Both the position numbers and the translations under genes were made by a program. Under the pieces are notes generated by a model, which was given only the letters and a program-made list of their open reading frames with translations, was not told the origin of the DNA and ran no database searches. Positions 54,401 to 63,057 of a stretch of 64,000 nucleotides of DNA are shown one piece after another. The stretch is from Agelas oroides. Taxonomy: Eukaryota > Porifera > Demospongiae > Agelasida > Agelasidae. Each line of letters starts with the position of its first letter. Position 1 is the first letter of the stretch. The DNA is taken from positions 9,700,636-9,764,635 of the forward strand of contig OX422183.1 in the NCBI GenBank assembly GCA_949130485.1, in the 5' to 3' direction.

Positions 54401-57400
54401 CAAGCCCTAGTCTCCACAGAAAGAGTAATGAGTCCAAGTCAGAAGCCACCTTAGCACTAGTTTCGCATGGCTGTGAGACTGTTAGATTAGCACCGAAATC
54501 GTGATCGAGAATCACTGTAAATCCATGTGACTTGGCAGGCCTAGAGCTGGCATACATGGCGTATTAACACCAGTTTTCAACCATTGTATCCAGCATCCAA
54601 GTTTGTTCAGCTTTGGGTTTTATAACTTTTGGGCTTGGAACAAGATAAGTCATTGCTACTAACATTCATAGGTTACTTCTGTCTCATAGATACTACTATT
54701 CAGGAAATTGGCAGTAGCAGTTTATGCCTTTATACTTATAGTTAGAGTTCCTGTAATTGATGGTACTCGTACTTGCATGGTAGGAAATAGCTACAATAAC
54801 ACACTTTTGGCCGTGAGTAATGGAGGAGTGGGCTCTTCACTCAGAACAAAGGTGGCACCAGAAGGTAATGTTTTCCGGGGCAGGATATCTGAGTATTCAA
54901 CCACATCATCCTCAGTAGTCGCAGTGGGAGTGACATCAGTCAACAGGCCAGCATGGTGAGCTATATATATAGTTGAGAGGTCAAAGGTAGAGTAAACACA
55001 GTCAGATTTTGCCTTTCTGCACTGGATAGTGCTTTGAGTTTTGGACACAGCATGGCAAATATTGTCGGATTGCAGTGTTGCTGTCACTTTCTATGGTATA
55101 CACATGTTGTGAAAAAGAGTAGGAGCAGCAATCAGCCTTTTTTTAGCAATGAAGAAAACATATTGCCAAAAATGTGACAACACAAATTTTTAAACCCTTT
55201 GAAAACGTCCATTACACTTCCATTATATACTTTACTACGTGAGCCTATGGAGGCCTAAACCTTAAGTGAAGTAATAAGTTTATCTTGTCCGTAATGATGT
55301 TGTACAGTGAAACCTAGCTCTCTTAACAGACTTCTATAGTGGACACCTCATTAAATCAAACAAAAAATTTGCAGTTCGGATTGAATCTCCATTGCGTGCA
55401 ATAGTTTATAGTTCTCCAAAATCCAGACACCTCCATATTTCGTACAACGAACAATAAAAGCCATCCCAATTGTATGCAAACAATACTCATCGACCTTCAT
55501 TGATGCTGATCTACCTCTCCTCCTGGATATAACAACTGGAATATATTTTAGTGTTGATTGCAGAAACAGGCTCTCATTAACTTTTCTCACCAGCATGCTC
55601 ACCATATATAGAGCATAACACAGCCTAATGGAGTGAGTACTGAAAATATACCGGAAGTACTGGAAATATGGACCCCTCCCTACAGTAAATACGCAGCGTG
55701 GGTCCCTATGGTGTCCGTCTTAGAGAGGTTCTACTCTACTACCTCAGAGCTAGCCACAGATATCTACTAGTGCTCCTACACATCACAGAATCCCTGATAC
55801 TATTTCTACTGACACACACTCATGGATGTGCACATGATACTGAAATTTCTAACTTTCTGAACTGAAAATAAACACTCTTTAGCTCATTCTTATTGGTCAG
55901 TGATACAATACACCTATTTTAGATGTCCTCTGCCCTACTGATCATACCATCATTATCCTAACAGAATGGTATAATTTCAAATCTGGCTTCTGCTCAATTG
56001 TATTTACATAAATTCCAGAAACTGAGTTTCTTCTGCTAGATTAGATCCATTACTGTAATAGAAGCTTGTTTTCCAAGAAAGGCACTTGCCACACATGGAG
56101 GCCTCCTTACCACAGTGTTCAGTGGTTCAACTGCTTGCAGTACTGAGGCGCCAGAAGTGTGTAAGCGCAGAATGCAGGGAGCTATGACCATCCACTGTTT
56201 GTCATTTGTTAATATTTGTTTTGATAAGAACACCATCTGGATGCACTCCTTTTGTTTTGCCTGTGACTTCACATGCTTCCTGGTGCACTAAACAGCCTTT
56301 TCTCTACCCATGACTTTGCTTTGCTAAGAACACTTTGTGGCAGGTATGTACATTCTGCTAAATTGGATTCACTCAAAACAATTAGTGCAGCAGCCTTTCG
56401 CATGGATTAACAAAACTTCCAAGATTTTGAATTTCTTCTACTAGAATGGATCTACCGTTCTATTAGAATATGGGCAGTACTTTTTTTTGCAGATTTTGTT
56501 CACAAAATTTGTGCAAAATTAGGTAAGAAAGTACAGGTGGCAGTTCCAGATAGAAATCAAATATTATTCTGTGTTGTACATATTTGGAGCACATCACTGA
56601 GTTTTACATACTGCAGTGCTGAGCTTCCGAGCAGGGATCACACACGCTTCACAGACGCATCAGATATTCATACATCTACAAAGTGCGTTATGAACCCCAC
56701 TTTCAGTGGAAGATCAGTGTTGAACTTAATGATGTAATCGAAATATGTAGCAGTCTGTTTCTACTGCCATATATGCCGGCATATACACAATCGTGCATAA
56801 TTGAATATACAATACAACATAAACTCTGTTTTACTTGACTCCCTAACTAGACACAAACTGTCTAAAACCTACTGAAGACAACGTACTTTTGGTTGATAGT
56901 GGGGGATTGGTAGGTTCTTCACCCAGAACTAGGTTGGCACTCTCTGGTAGTGTCTTCCTAGGACGGACATCTGAATACTGAATCCTGATATCGTGTGCAG
57001 GGGGTTTCACAGGAAGTGTTCCCACATCAGAATCTGCTGGCTACAGGGAATAGACATCTTTGTGATTCAAGTGTTTGAATTGTAACACTGTCTGCAATCA
57101 GCTTCATCATACTACATTGTGTGACCATGGTTGGCTGTTGTTTGTTGCTCTCACTATCATTCATCTCACCTCTGGAGTTTCAGAAGTGATCAAAGATGAT
57201 GGCATATTGGATCCCACGTATGGTCCAGCAGTTTCTCATGGGTTTTCTACCCAGCTGGCTATGAAAGTAGCAGTGCAGTGCTAGAGATACTGTGTTAAAT
57301 TGTTCACGCGAAGAAGTGCACACTTACACATGCACAGCCTAAAATATTCCCGAGCAAAATTGTCGCTGAGTATATAGCATTGTGCTCAACAACCGATGCA

Positions 57401-60400
57401 AAAACATAGCACTATTATGGTATGTAAGCATATAGCTGAGTTGCAAATACATAATAATGTATAGGTACCTCCTGTTCAGTGTGTTGCTCTTCTATTTGGT
57501 GTTCATGGTAGGATACATTACTACAAACAGAAAGGAAGAGAAAATGCATCTATACTGGTTAACTTAGGATCAAAGCAGTCACATGAAAATGTTTACATTG
57601 ATAAAACTAAAGGTGGGAGGCTATGGTTTACACACACACTGCATTACAAATTTTGTGGAGTAGCTACATCCCAAAAGTTGTAGCTTCTCAAACTCTGAAA
57701 ATTCTTTAAGGTTAGGATGAGCATGTTTCTCGCTTGAATCTGTGAGTTGTGTGTGCAGGCATTTTAGCACTTCAAAATCCTATTAGAAAGACCAAAGACC
57801 AAGCTATACATGTACAACAGTGGCGGATTTAGGGGGGGTAAGGGGGGTGCAAATGCACCTCCCTTTGGTTGCTATAGTAGTGTATTTTTGCGTACATAAC
57901 TGCACGAGTCCATCAAATGATTATGCAGCAGTGGCATGCAGCAACAACAACCAGGCACAGTTACACACTCACGTATCAGTTCTTACTGATCTCCAGATGT
58001 TCGACTAGGCCTAGAGTTGCTTCGAGATATTCAGTTCGGACAAAGCCTTTGTAGCCTCTGCGGAGCTAGCGGAGCCACGCCTTTTAAATTCTGCAAGCGT
58101 TTAAAGGCTTCAAACACAATGACTAGATTTGGCAGTAGGTCGTCCAACTCTTGCTATTTCACCTCAAAACGGCACCAGAAACGATCTCAGAAGGTCTGAA
58201 ATCGAAAATTTTCTTGGGGGGGCATGCCCCCACACCCCCGTAGCGGGCGCGCTTTATTACGCTCCACCAAGTATAGCAATCAGTCAAGTGCACACTGGAA
58301 CCCCCCTTTTGAAAATCCTAGATCCGCCACTGCACAATATGCTGATTTGGTCACCAAGCAGGTTAAAATCCACACCATTTGGAACTAAGCCTTTTTTACC
58401 TCAAATATCTCCTTATTGAGTCGAACTCACTGTTTTCAGTAACTAGTCTCTTAGCACAAGCATCTAGGTAATGCTTGAAATTTGGGCACTACATGTGCTT
58501 AAAATTCTGAGTAACATTCTTTGTAAAACCATGACTAATAAAGCAAGAGTTTTCCTCCAGTTATTTGGCAAAAGTAAATGACAAAATTTTGTGTGGAAAG
58601 CTGCAGCAAATAACCTACTAAAGTTGATGGAAACTTGACAATGTATTGTAAGAACTGAAGACCAAGAAGTTGTTTTGCATTGTGTTATGAAACCTCCCTC
58701 CCCCACAAATTCCTTTGAATACCATTACAACACATGATTCTAATCTCAGGCAAGAAAATCAATTTTTAAAATTTGTGGCTAGATATGCGCTAACTCCCTA
58801 CAACACACACTGGAACATCTTATTTATAAACACATTCACAAGATACACATACTAGCTAGATGATGTACAATTAATAGCCATAGTTACGCACCTTTGTTGG
58901 GACACTGGAGGTCTCTCATCTAAGGGAATAGTAATAACAACATTGCGATATTATACACTTCACAGGCCATTAGTACTCACTTGCATGTTGGTTCCATTTC
59001 CAGCATACACATACAACAAGAGCCGCTGTACCTACTGTCACTACAACAGAAGAATGAAGTGCACATATAGGGTTTCCAAAGTAGTACTCTAACTCATGTA
59101 AATGTTCTTACATACCAGCAACCACAATTTTAGTAGTACAATCAGCTGCACATACCACCACAGCATCTAAAGAAGATAGTAATCATTAATGTTACAACCT
59201 TTTAATGCACACAATTTACATGTGGCAGTCCCATGCAGAAATCAAACATTGTTTATTTTGAACGTGTTACCACGTTCGAAGCACTGTAGTGCAGAGCTTC
59301 CATTAGAGGCAGGGGCTGATACATGCTGTGTAGATGCACGAATGCCTGACACATCTATATGCAGCACATATCAGCCCCACCCCTAATGCAATCACATGAT
59401 GGGCATGGTAATTTGTTTGAAAATAGTAAAATTGTATTCACCATCTTCTAGTTGAGGAAAACACATCCCTCTGTCTGATTTTGAAATTTCCTGACTGGTT
59501 TCTTGAGAAGGGTGTGTAACTTCAACACATCCCTTTGACACACCATCATCAGGACAAGTAACACAGATATGGTCATCAGTTGTGTTGATGATACTAAGCC
59601 CTGAAATATCAAACATAAATGGTCACATTTCAGTGAACCGTACATACATACATACATACAATAGTACTCAGGGGCATTAAGGACTGGGTCCAGGGCTTCT
59701 GAGGCTATATTATGGCAAAGTTTGAATCAATTTTATGACAAATGAAGAGGCTTAAAGTAATTGTTTTGTGTTGTTACACGTACCCCACCCTTATTGTTTA
59801 CTGTGACATAATTTTAGGCCACACCCACAAACAACTTAGCTATACCAAGCCCCTCCCTCAGGGTATATCAGTGCAATAAACGTGATATGCGGAATTTGCA
59901 CGAGCAAAATTTCACGATTCTTTTTGCACCATTACGTTCTATTTCAACTGGCCCAACTTTTTATCCGTGGGAATAGTCGATGTCGCTTTCCAAAGCGCTG
60001 GAACTGGCAAATATGCCACACCCACCGGCCATTTAAAGTGCCAGTTCGAACCTTTAGCGGTAAGCTACGAACTTTTCCCACGGTGAAATCAAAGACCATT
60101 AGATTTCTTCTCCATCAAACCCATTAATACACGCCAGCTCTCTTCTGACGAATTCTGCGTGAGTTACTTCCGGAAAAAGAGCTGCCAAGCGGCCATTATG
60201 CGGCTTATTCAAGAGTAGCTGGCACGTGCTACCGTACATGGTGCAAGTGACTCACTACAGAAGCGTTGAAAATTGCTGGAAGCGCTATGCAGAATGACTT
60301 TTAGTGTTACAGACGTGCCTATCGCATCACGTTTAGTCGAACGAGGTAAGGACAAGACTGTTAGGAAGAGTACAAGCCTACAACTGTCCTTCGGTACCGT

Positions 60401-63057
60401 GATAGCGAAGGTACTTAATTGCATTCCAAGGTTCCGCATTGTTTACATAGATACAACCGCCTTCCTGTTTATGGTAAGATAATGCCCGCCCCAAGGGTAA
60501 TTTAGGCAGCGCGCGCAAAAACAGCTGGACCCGGTCCTTAACGCACCTGAGTAAGGGAATGTAGAACACTGTGGGGTGATCGTGAGCAAGCAATGCACTA
60601 CAGCATTGAACTGCATGTTATGTAGCTAAGGCTGTTAAAGTATCAGATCACAGCACATAAGCCAAGCATGCATGGCATGTAGCTAAAACGAGGTTTGTAG
60701 CACTGTCTACAAAAGCTTAGAGAAAATTGTCATGTTGCAGAGAGGAGCTAGTCTTGCAAGCCACACCCTTCGTACAACAAAAGGTGTGGCTGGTGAGACT
60801 AGAGAAGACCTTGTCATGGAGTGGTACCACACAATTGAGCCATTTGCCCTACCAGTGCACAGCTACTCTGGTTGCTGTACAAGTAGGCTAATTAAGTCTA
60901 AACACAGCCTGGCATGCATAGTCCTTACTTGAGGCATCTTGGAGGAATAGCAGAGGGAAGTCACCACACATCAGCTATAGAGCAAAATCTCTTGCCGCCT
61001 TCTGTGTTCTGCAAGTAGCCTATCTACACAACTGTTGTTCTACACTCCAGATGCTTTTCACTTGTACATTAGGTGCGCATGCTCCGGCTGTCCTTCCTGG
61101 CTGTTTTTCATAACTGTCATCAGGCAAGCTCATGCTAGCTGGCTGCCAGAGAAGTCAAGTTGTACGAAAATCTTACTTACGTGTCGCTGCGGCCCACGGC
61201 AATCGCATTGAATTACATTGAATTACAGCATCAAGAATATGCGTAACGACGTACAACAGATAATAATAATTATACATGAAAAATTGCATTTAAACTCACT
61301 AGTGTGAGGCTCGCTCATGCTCATCCAAATTATACCGTAGTCTTGCGAAAGAGTGCCCACCTCATAGACTATGTCATGTGTAGAAGTTCATGTTTCAAAT
61401 TTTCACAGAGTAAAATCTTTGTGGACTGAACAAAAAGTTTACCCCTCAAAATTTCGCTTTATACAGTCCACAATGTGACATGAGCCAACTGCTGCTGCTG
61501 CTGCTAATTCATACATGTACGGTGCAGGTTGTAAGGTCACTTAGTACATATGCACTGCAACTGTTTTGTTTTAAGGTTACAGGATAGTCCCGGTTTTATC
61601 AATTATAGAGATGCGTCTAATAAGTATGCCGGCATAATTTCCGGAATAATCGGTTTGCGAAAGCATAAAGCATAATTCGGGAATAATCGGGCAGTTTTAC
61701 AGGAATAATGCACGTGTAGTGCTCGTCCAATGGAGTCGTCGGCTGCAGGTCCGAGCAGCAGCATAGAATCTAGCGATAGCGGGCCTAGCACTAGTAGTAG
61801 TAGTGGCCCAGCAGCTGTCGACAGCTCCGGAAGCGAGCCAGAGGATTCCCAGGAGCCTGGCCAAGAAGTCAACATTCATCATTATTGAGCAGGCTAAAAA
61901 TAATTGTGAGTTTTGTTGCGCAAAAACCCAGGCATAATGGGCACTTTCTTCAGCATAATTGGTACATTTCTTGAGAATTGCTTAAAAGCATAATAGGCGA
62001 GAAAAAAAGCATAATAGACTCATCCCTAATCAATTATATCAACATCAGATATCTCACACAGAGTGGAACGAAACCTACCAAATGCAAAGCAGGCCAGGTG
62101 CCTTACATGTACAACAAATACTTCTTAAGCATCCCATTTCGTAACTGTAGTAATCTAGTGGGGGTTACAGCACACTATTCACAAATGTGGAAATAACAAC
62201 CCTGAAAATACATTCCACCCAGTTCCATATTGTTGATGCACTTGCGGTAATTAACATATGAATATCGATAATCAATTTTAGAACAAAACCACAAGTCATG
62301 TATATAATTATCCAAAATGCATTCACATGGAGACAATGTGGAGGCATATAACATTGGTATAGCCTCGAACCCAGGCTTTGCATTTCGGATTTTGTTTTCT
62401 CCAAAGCTGCGAGACAAAATCCGGAACGGAAAGCCTGAGTTCAAGGCTAACATTGGCATGCCATGCCCAGTTCCAGAAAAATCATGCACTTAATCCTTTG
62501 TGTTAATTTTTCAGAGGATTGGTTCATCAGCTGGTGATAGTAAGATATACTAACCATATAGCCAGAAATGATGGCGGTCTATAAATTTGGCAGTTTGGCA
62601 CCAAACTGACCGTAAAAAATATTCACGGAATTTAAATTTGGCAGTGGGGTCTCAAGGAGTGTTGCCATCTCTCACTTTAGGCACTTGAACAAAGCCATGA
62701 GCTCGCAAATTTACAAGGGATAAAACTGGCAGCGTGCTAGCACCGGCCGAGCTAGCTACATGTACAGCTCACGTAGAGGGGCACCGTATGGGGCCAAGAG
62801 GGTACTGCGTGCATTACATCATTGCGCATTGCATACGAAATAATATTGGCGGATTTTAATTTTGTGGTCTTAACCCCAACCACCAAACTGCCAAATTTAA
62901 TTCCCCGTCAAACTTTCCGGCTATACGGTATAACTGCTCTCCTAATCAAAGCCCATAATCAAGTACATGGATGACATCACTCACCTGTTTGAGTTGTAGC
63001 TCCAACCAGGATCAATAGTGTCATAACACCGCCAATGATGTGGTGTCTCATTGCCAT
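40689..63057 (-). CDS. Transmembrane receptor with ITIM-like motifs and a Death domain (gene 2)
   Basis: I spliced 20 exons by eye: 62985-63057, 59442-59600, 59116-59166, 58981-59040, 58892-58919, 57469-57520, 56887-57040, 54805-54960, 52658-52927, 48770-48928, 46982-47057, 46847-46910, 46647-46695, 46484-46533, 46269-46338, 46166-46199, 45877-45919, 45760-45787, 45631-45692, 40689-40901. All junctions are GT-AG and every phase agrees. The total is 1851 nt, 616 aa plus TGA. Protein order: signal peptide (1 to about 23), Cys-rich ectodomain (24-89), TM (about 90-108), ITIM-like IQYSDV (Tyr163) and VEYSDI (Tyr215), Death domain (245-334), acidic/Pro-rich tail (335-616). A polyadenylation-like AATAAA lies 4 nt after the stop (40685-40680). 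The likely role is a signalling receptor that couples phosphotyrosine motifs to Death-domain adaptors; that is inference. Small exons may be missed or alternative. Confidence 0.72.
41039..41629. mobile_element. Foldback element with ~136-bp arms (element I)
   Basis: The left arm 41039-41174 (starts gacttaaaaacattaaaaat) is repeated inverted at 41493-41629. Each arm again carries 'tgtagggatg' near both ends, as in element H. Two short snap-backs of the TAGCCTC type (41245-41300 and 41411-41468) sit in the centre. Confidence 0.72.
42140..43402. mobile_element. Element A with element B nested inside
   Basis: The left end of A is tactgtaaaaccgggatac and its right end atcccgattttacagta. The interior is rich in 'ataagcacccc' and 'taggcaccc' words. 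Element B (42675-43263) interrupts it. Other copies of A at 2010-2415 and 51385-51905 lack B at this point. Confidence 0.65.
42675..43263. mobile_element. Element B, nested copy
   Basis: Termini are taccgtaaactcaggagaat and the inverse, ending tcctgagtttacggta at 43263. Sub-terminal words are 'aagtaccc' and 'ataagtacc'. The empty site at 2236-2260 suggests a TA target. A diverged copy of B lies at about 52085-52590 (end 'tctgagtttatggta'). Confidence 0.65.
43424..43528. mobile_element. Short snap-back with 9-bp duplication
   Basis: Ends tagctttgaacccaggcttt and its inverse, ttcaaggcta. Flanks are tctcagtag (43415-43423) and tttcagtag (43529-43537), 8 of 9 matching. It is a close relative of 62360-62449 with a shared 'aggctttccgttctggattt' type core. 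Confidence 0.65.
43565..44046. mobile_element. TIR element, TACCGTA terminus
   Basis: Ends taccgtagatctggga and tccagatctacggta (ending 44046). Sub-terminal words are 'tttttgtgttgtaaaattt' and gtaaaatttttcgtgg. It is 482 bp with no transposase. Confidence 0.55.
44206..45404 (+). mobile_element. 5'-truncated non-LTR retrotransposon (longer copy)
   Basis: The open frame enters at about 44206 with HNSKAFDSVPHLPLL (RT motif A region) and runs to TAG at 45286-45288. The ORF from the first ATG (44257) is 343 codons. It shows VSGVPQGSVLGPLLFLIYIN (motif B), VVYADDIALY (catalytic YADD), YKYLGVILTSDMSW and RPHLEYACSVWDPHLKK. A short 3' UTR and poly-A (45374-45404) follow. It is the same family as 16555-17421. 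It has no endonuclease or ORF1, so it cannot move by itself. The element lies in the last intron of gene 2, in the opposite direction. Confidence 0.85.
45631..47057 (-). CDS. Gene 2 exons 11-19: string of nine mini-exons in the tail
   Basis: Nine exons of 28-76 nt, all GT-AG and phase-consistent. They encode, in order, EEILNSSYTGYIDLEDTMQE; KLSVSDEIIAPFDHKPMLQD; KSQSLSVLESSIKPFIG; ALAGDFSHWDQVIVPPE; LIECTQCTSETTVITESTD; SVSYAEQLDT; RMHAPSGRCTSSIK; LPGEVPDTE; and GYFSHVDSVLRTSDIFEVPI. Y-I-D-L is a possible SH2 site. FSHWDQVIVPPE and FSHVDSV...FEVPIE look like related acidic motifs. There is no known domain. Individual mini-exons are less sure than the chain. Confidence 0.52.
47312..47894. mobile_element. 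TIR element with HIRAN-like remnant (element D)
   Basis: Ends taccgtatagcgggttattt plus tcgtggg, and the inverse at 47868-47894. The sub-terminal zone repeats 'aaatttcgtg' words. The interior (47511-47760) contains the HIRAN-like remnant. It lies in the intron between gene 2 exons 10 and 11. Confidence 0.68.
47511..47770 (+). pseudogene. HIRAN-like remnant
   Basis: ATG at 47511 encodes MERFSVASYVGGYHVYKARS, parallel to FKIESTVRGHHVYKAAWSPY of the ORF at 5512. After about 30 codons the parallel is lost, and a second frame picks up FLQHHTRDSLRKGTLRIKGT and VNRTQ, similar in position to the second half of the domain. It is deleted and frame-shifted. Confidence 0.4.
48770..48928 (-). CDS. Gene 2 exon 10: Pro/Glu-rich linker
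   Basis: Phase 1-1, 159 nt, encoding ILPGMIAVAPPPTSSERMPP, then SASSEVAGDRQEPAFIERPP and PEEAEEICADKP. It is proline-rich, with PPP runs that could bind SH3 or WW domains. The start 'ILP' and Pro/Ser context resemble the ILPRKTLP region of exon 8, perhaps a distant duplicate. Confidence 0.55.
49202..49432 (+). pseudogene. Relic ORF, acidic, probably transposon-derived
   Basis: ATG at 49202 reads MATSRDDISILACYDEALAL, then after a one-base shift EQDEEFYGSDLETPMVVAE, then DNGSEDDLDLGILIARVGSN and TGA. It is short, acidic and broken, and I cannot name the family. It lies upstream of the pogo-like relic at 49889. Confidence 0.3.
49889..50080 (+). pseudogene. pogo/Tigger-like (CENP-B type) transposase relic
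   Basis: One frame reads GRVMHGSNLGPKPYLSAEE, then QELAEFLITSARIGYGKT, stop, then SQVLTIVEEVAAKK, then stop. The phrase G-P-x-P-Y-L-S-x-E-E-x-E-L-x-x-F-L...G-Y-x-K-T is typical of the region after the first helix-turn-helix in pogo/Jerky/Tigger transposases. Two stops and the lack of the DDE domain make it a fossil. Confidence 0.5.
50697..51252. mobile_element. TIR element, TACCGTA terminus
   Basis: Ends taccgtattgtcctgggcaa and the inverse, ttgcccgggacaatacggta minus one base. The sub-terminal zones have 'gggtgggcgg' and 'gggtgggcgctta'. It is 556 bp with no intact ORF. Confidence 0.65.
51385..52590. mobile_element. Inverted, diverged copies of elements A and B
   Basis: 51385-51905 matches the reverse complement of the left half of element A (ggtgcttatattcgtggggt; 'gatgcggttgtaatcaaaat'). 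52085-52590 resembles element B ('ggggtacttataatcatggg' to 'actctgagtttatggta'). Both lie in the intron between gene 2 exons 9 and 10. Confidence 0.5.
52658..52927 (-). CDS. Gene 2 exon 9: Death domain
   Basis: A 270-nt symmetric phase 1-1 exon after a strong acceptor (TTTCTCTCTGCCATTGCAG). It encodes about 90 aa: LTLETLLTELHPTVTPKWQK, then LGELLGMDEDLLDEIFTNN, then CLRAMLEVWLQKSTNPTWKD and VTDAI. The W-x-x-LG-x-x-LG core (helix 2), an acidic helix 3, M-L-x-x-W-L helix 5 and the final T-W-K-x-V-x-x-A-I are the Death-domain signature. The domain mediates homotypic assembly with adaptor Death domains. Confidence 0.8.
53975..54371. mobile_element. TIR element, TACCGTA terminus
   Basis: Ends taccgtatttccttgattac and atcaaggaaatacggta. 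It is 397 bp. The interior is G/A-rich with 'gagggcgggaacaa' words. A plus-strand open frame ending KQSESSKSSSLPAMSVAA lies inside but has no recognisable domain. Confidence 0.65.
54805..54960 (-). CDS. Gene 2 exon 8: second ITIM-like motif, duplicate of exon 7
   Basis: Phase 1-1, 156 nt. It reads THHAGLLTDVTPTATTEDD, then VVEYSDILPRKTLPSGATFV and LSEEPTPPLLTAK. V-E-Y-S-D-I fits the ITIM consensus. The block xYSDxxPRKTLPxxAxxVLxEEPT is shared with exon 7, so the two exons arose by tandem duplication. Confidence 0.62.
55308..55741. mobile_element. Tigger/pogo-like non-autonomous element
   Basis: The left end is tacagtgaaacctagctctc and the right end, read inverted, tagagtagaacctctctaag. Both continue into acagac.../acggac... 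and a GTGGACACC/ACGGACACC box. CAGTRRAACCT termini with TA flanks are familiar from Tigger-type Tc1/mariner elements. It has no transposase. The pogo-like relic 5 kb away could be of the same group. Confidence 0.5.
56887..58919 (-). CDS. Gene 2 exons 5-7: juxtamembrane tail and first ITIM-like motif
   Basis: Exon 58892-58919 encodes ERPPVSQQ. Exon 57469-57520 encodes NVSYHEHQIEEQHTEQE. Exon 56887-57040 (154 nt) encodes PADSDVGTLPVKPPAHDIRI, then QYSDVRPRKTLPESANLVLG and EEPTNPPLSTK. I-Q-Y-S-D-V fits the ITIM consensus. Phases run 1 to 2, 2 to 0 and 0 to 1. Confidence 0.6.
57818..58332. mobile_element. GGCGGATT-type element
   Basis: Ends cagtggcggatttagggg and cctagatccgccactg, flanked by tacaa and cacaa. 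It is related to the element inserted in the STPR gene. It lies in the intron between gene 2 exons 5 and 6. Open frames inside are not supported. Confidence 0.55.
58981..59600 (-). CDS. Gene 2 exons 2-4: short Cys-rich ectodomain and TM helix
   Basis: Exon 59442-59600 reads IINTTDDHICVTCPDDGVSK, then GCVEV and GMCFPQLED. Exon 59116-59166 reads DAVVVCAADCTTKIVVA. Exon 58981-59040 reads VTVGTAALVVCVCWKWNQHA. The helix KIVVAVTVGTAALVVCVCW crosses the exon junction and is followed by K-W-N-Q-H. All three are phase 1-1. The open frame of exon 2 runs past its donor (GTGAAT) into YNFTIF, so an alternative end is possible but would break phase. Confidence 0.62.
60565..61328. mobile_element. Element K, copy 3
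   Basis: The left end is ggggtgatcgtgagcaagca and the right end gtgaggctcgctcatgctca. The sub-terminal text gacgtacaacagataataat and 'acatgaaaaattgc' matches copy 1. No STPR sequence is inside. A 53-bp snap-back (60749-60801) is nested in it. Confidence 0.5.
60749..60801. mobile_element. 53-bp snap-back element
   Basis: Arms tagtcttgcaagccacaccc and ggtgtggctggtgagacta with only about 13 bases between them. Flanks are gagaggagc and gagaagacc, 7 of 9 matching. It is the shortest member of the TAGTCT family here. Confidence 0.5.
61606..62028. mobile_element. hAT-like element with perfect 8-bp target duplication (element G)
   Basis: Ends tagagatgcgtctaataagt and, inverted, tagggatgagtctattatgc. 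Flanks are atcaatta on both sides (61598-61605 and 62029-62036). The interior repeats 'gcataat' like element F. TAGRGATG ends with an 8-bp duplication fit hAT. Confidence 0.72.
61730..61888 (+). CDS. Small Ser-rich acidic ORF inside element G
   Basis: ATG to TGA, 52 aa: MESSAAGPSSSIESSDSGP, then STSSSSGPAAVDSSGSEPED and SQEPGQEVNIHHY. It has low complexity and is Ser/Glu-rich. Such leaders are seen at the start of some hAT transposase genes, so this may be the retained first exon of the parent element. It is probably not functional alone. Confidence 0.35.
   Translation: MESSAAGPSSSIESSDSGPSTSSSSGPAAVDSSGSEPEDSQEPGQEVNIHHY
62360..62449. mobile_element. 90-bp snap-back with 9-bp duplication
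   Basis: Ends tagcctcgaacccaggcttt and ttcaaggcta. Flanks are acattggta (62351-62359) and acattggca (62450-62458), 8 of 9 matching. The arms carry gcatttcggattttgttttc and its inverse. It is a sister copy of 43424-43528. Confidence 0.66.
62552..62930. mobile_element. TIR element C, copy 2 (inverted)
   Basis: Ends aaccatatagccagaaat and the well-kept ttccggctatacggta. It corresponds to 21908-22279 in reverse orientation, with a short extra segment near 62780-62810. It lies in intron 1 of gene 2, 55 bases from exon 1. Confidence 0.62.
62985..63057 (-). CDS. Gene 2 exon 1: signal peptide
   Basis: ATG at 63057 (second Met at 63051) encodes MAMRHHIIGGVMTLLILVGA then T-T-Q-T before a GTGAGT donor in phase 1. 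The hydrophobic core and small residues near the end fit a cleavable signal peptide. This mirrors exon 1 of gene 1. Confidence 0.7.

Noticed and set aside
57180-57280. Possible extra gene 2 exon between exons 6 and 7
   Set aside because: There is an acceptor-like and donor-like pair, but adding it would break the 0 to 0 phase between 57469 and 57040.
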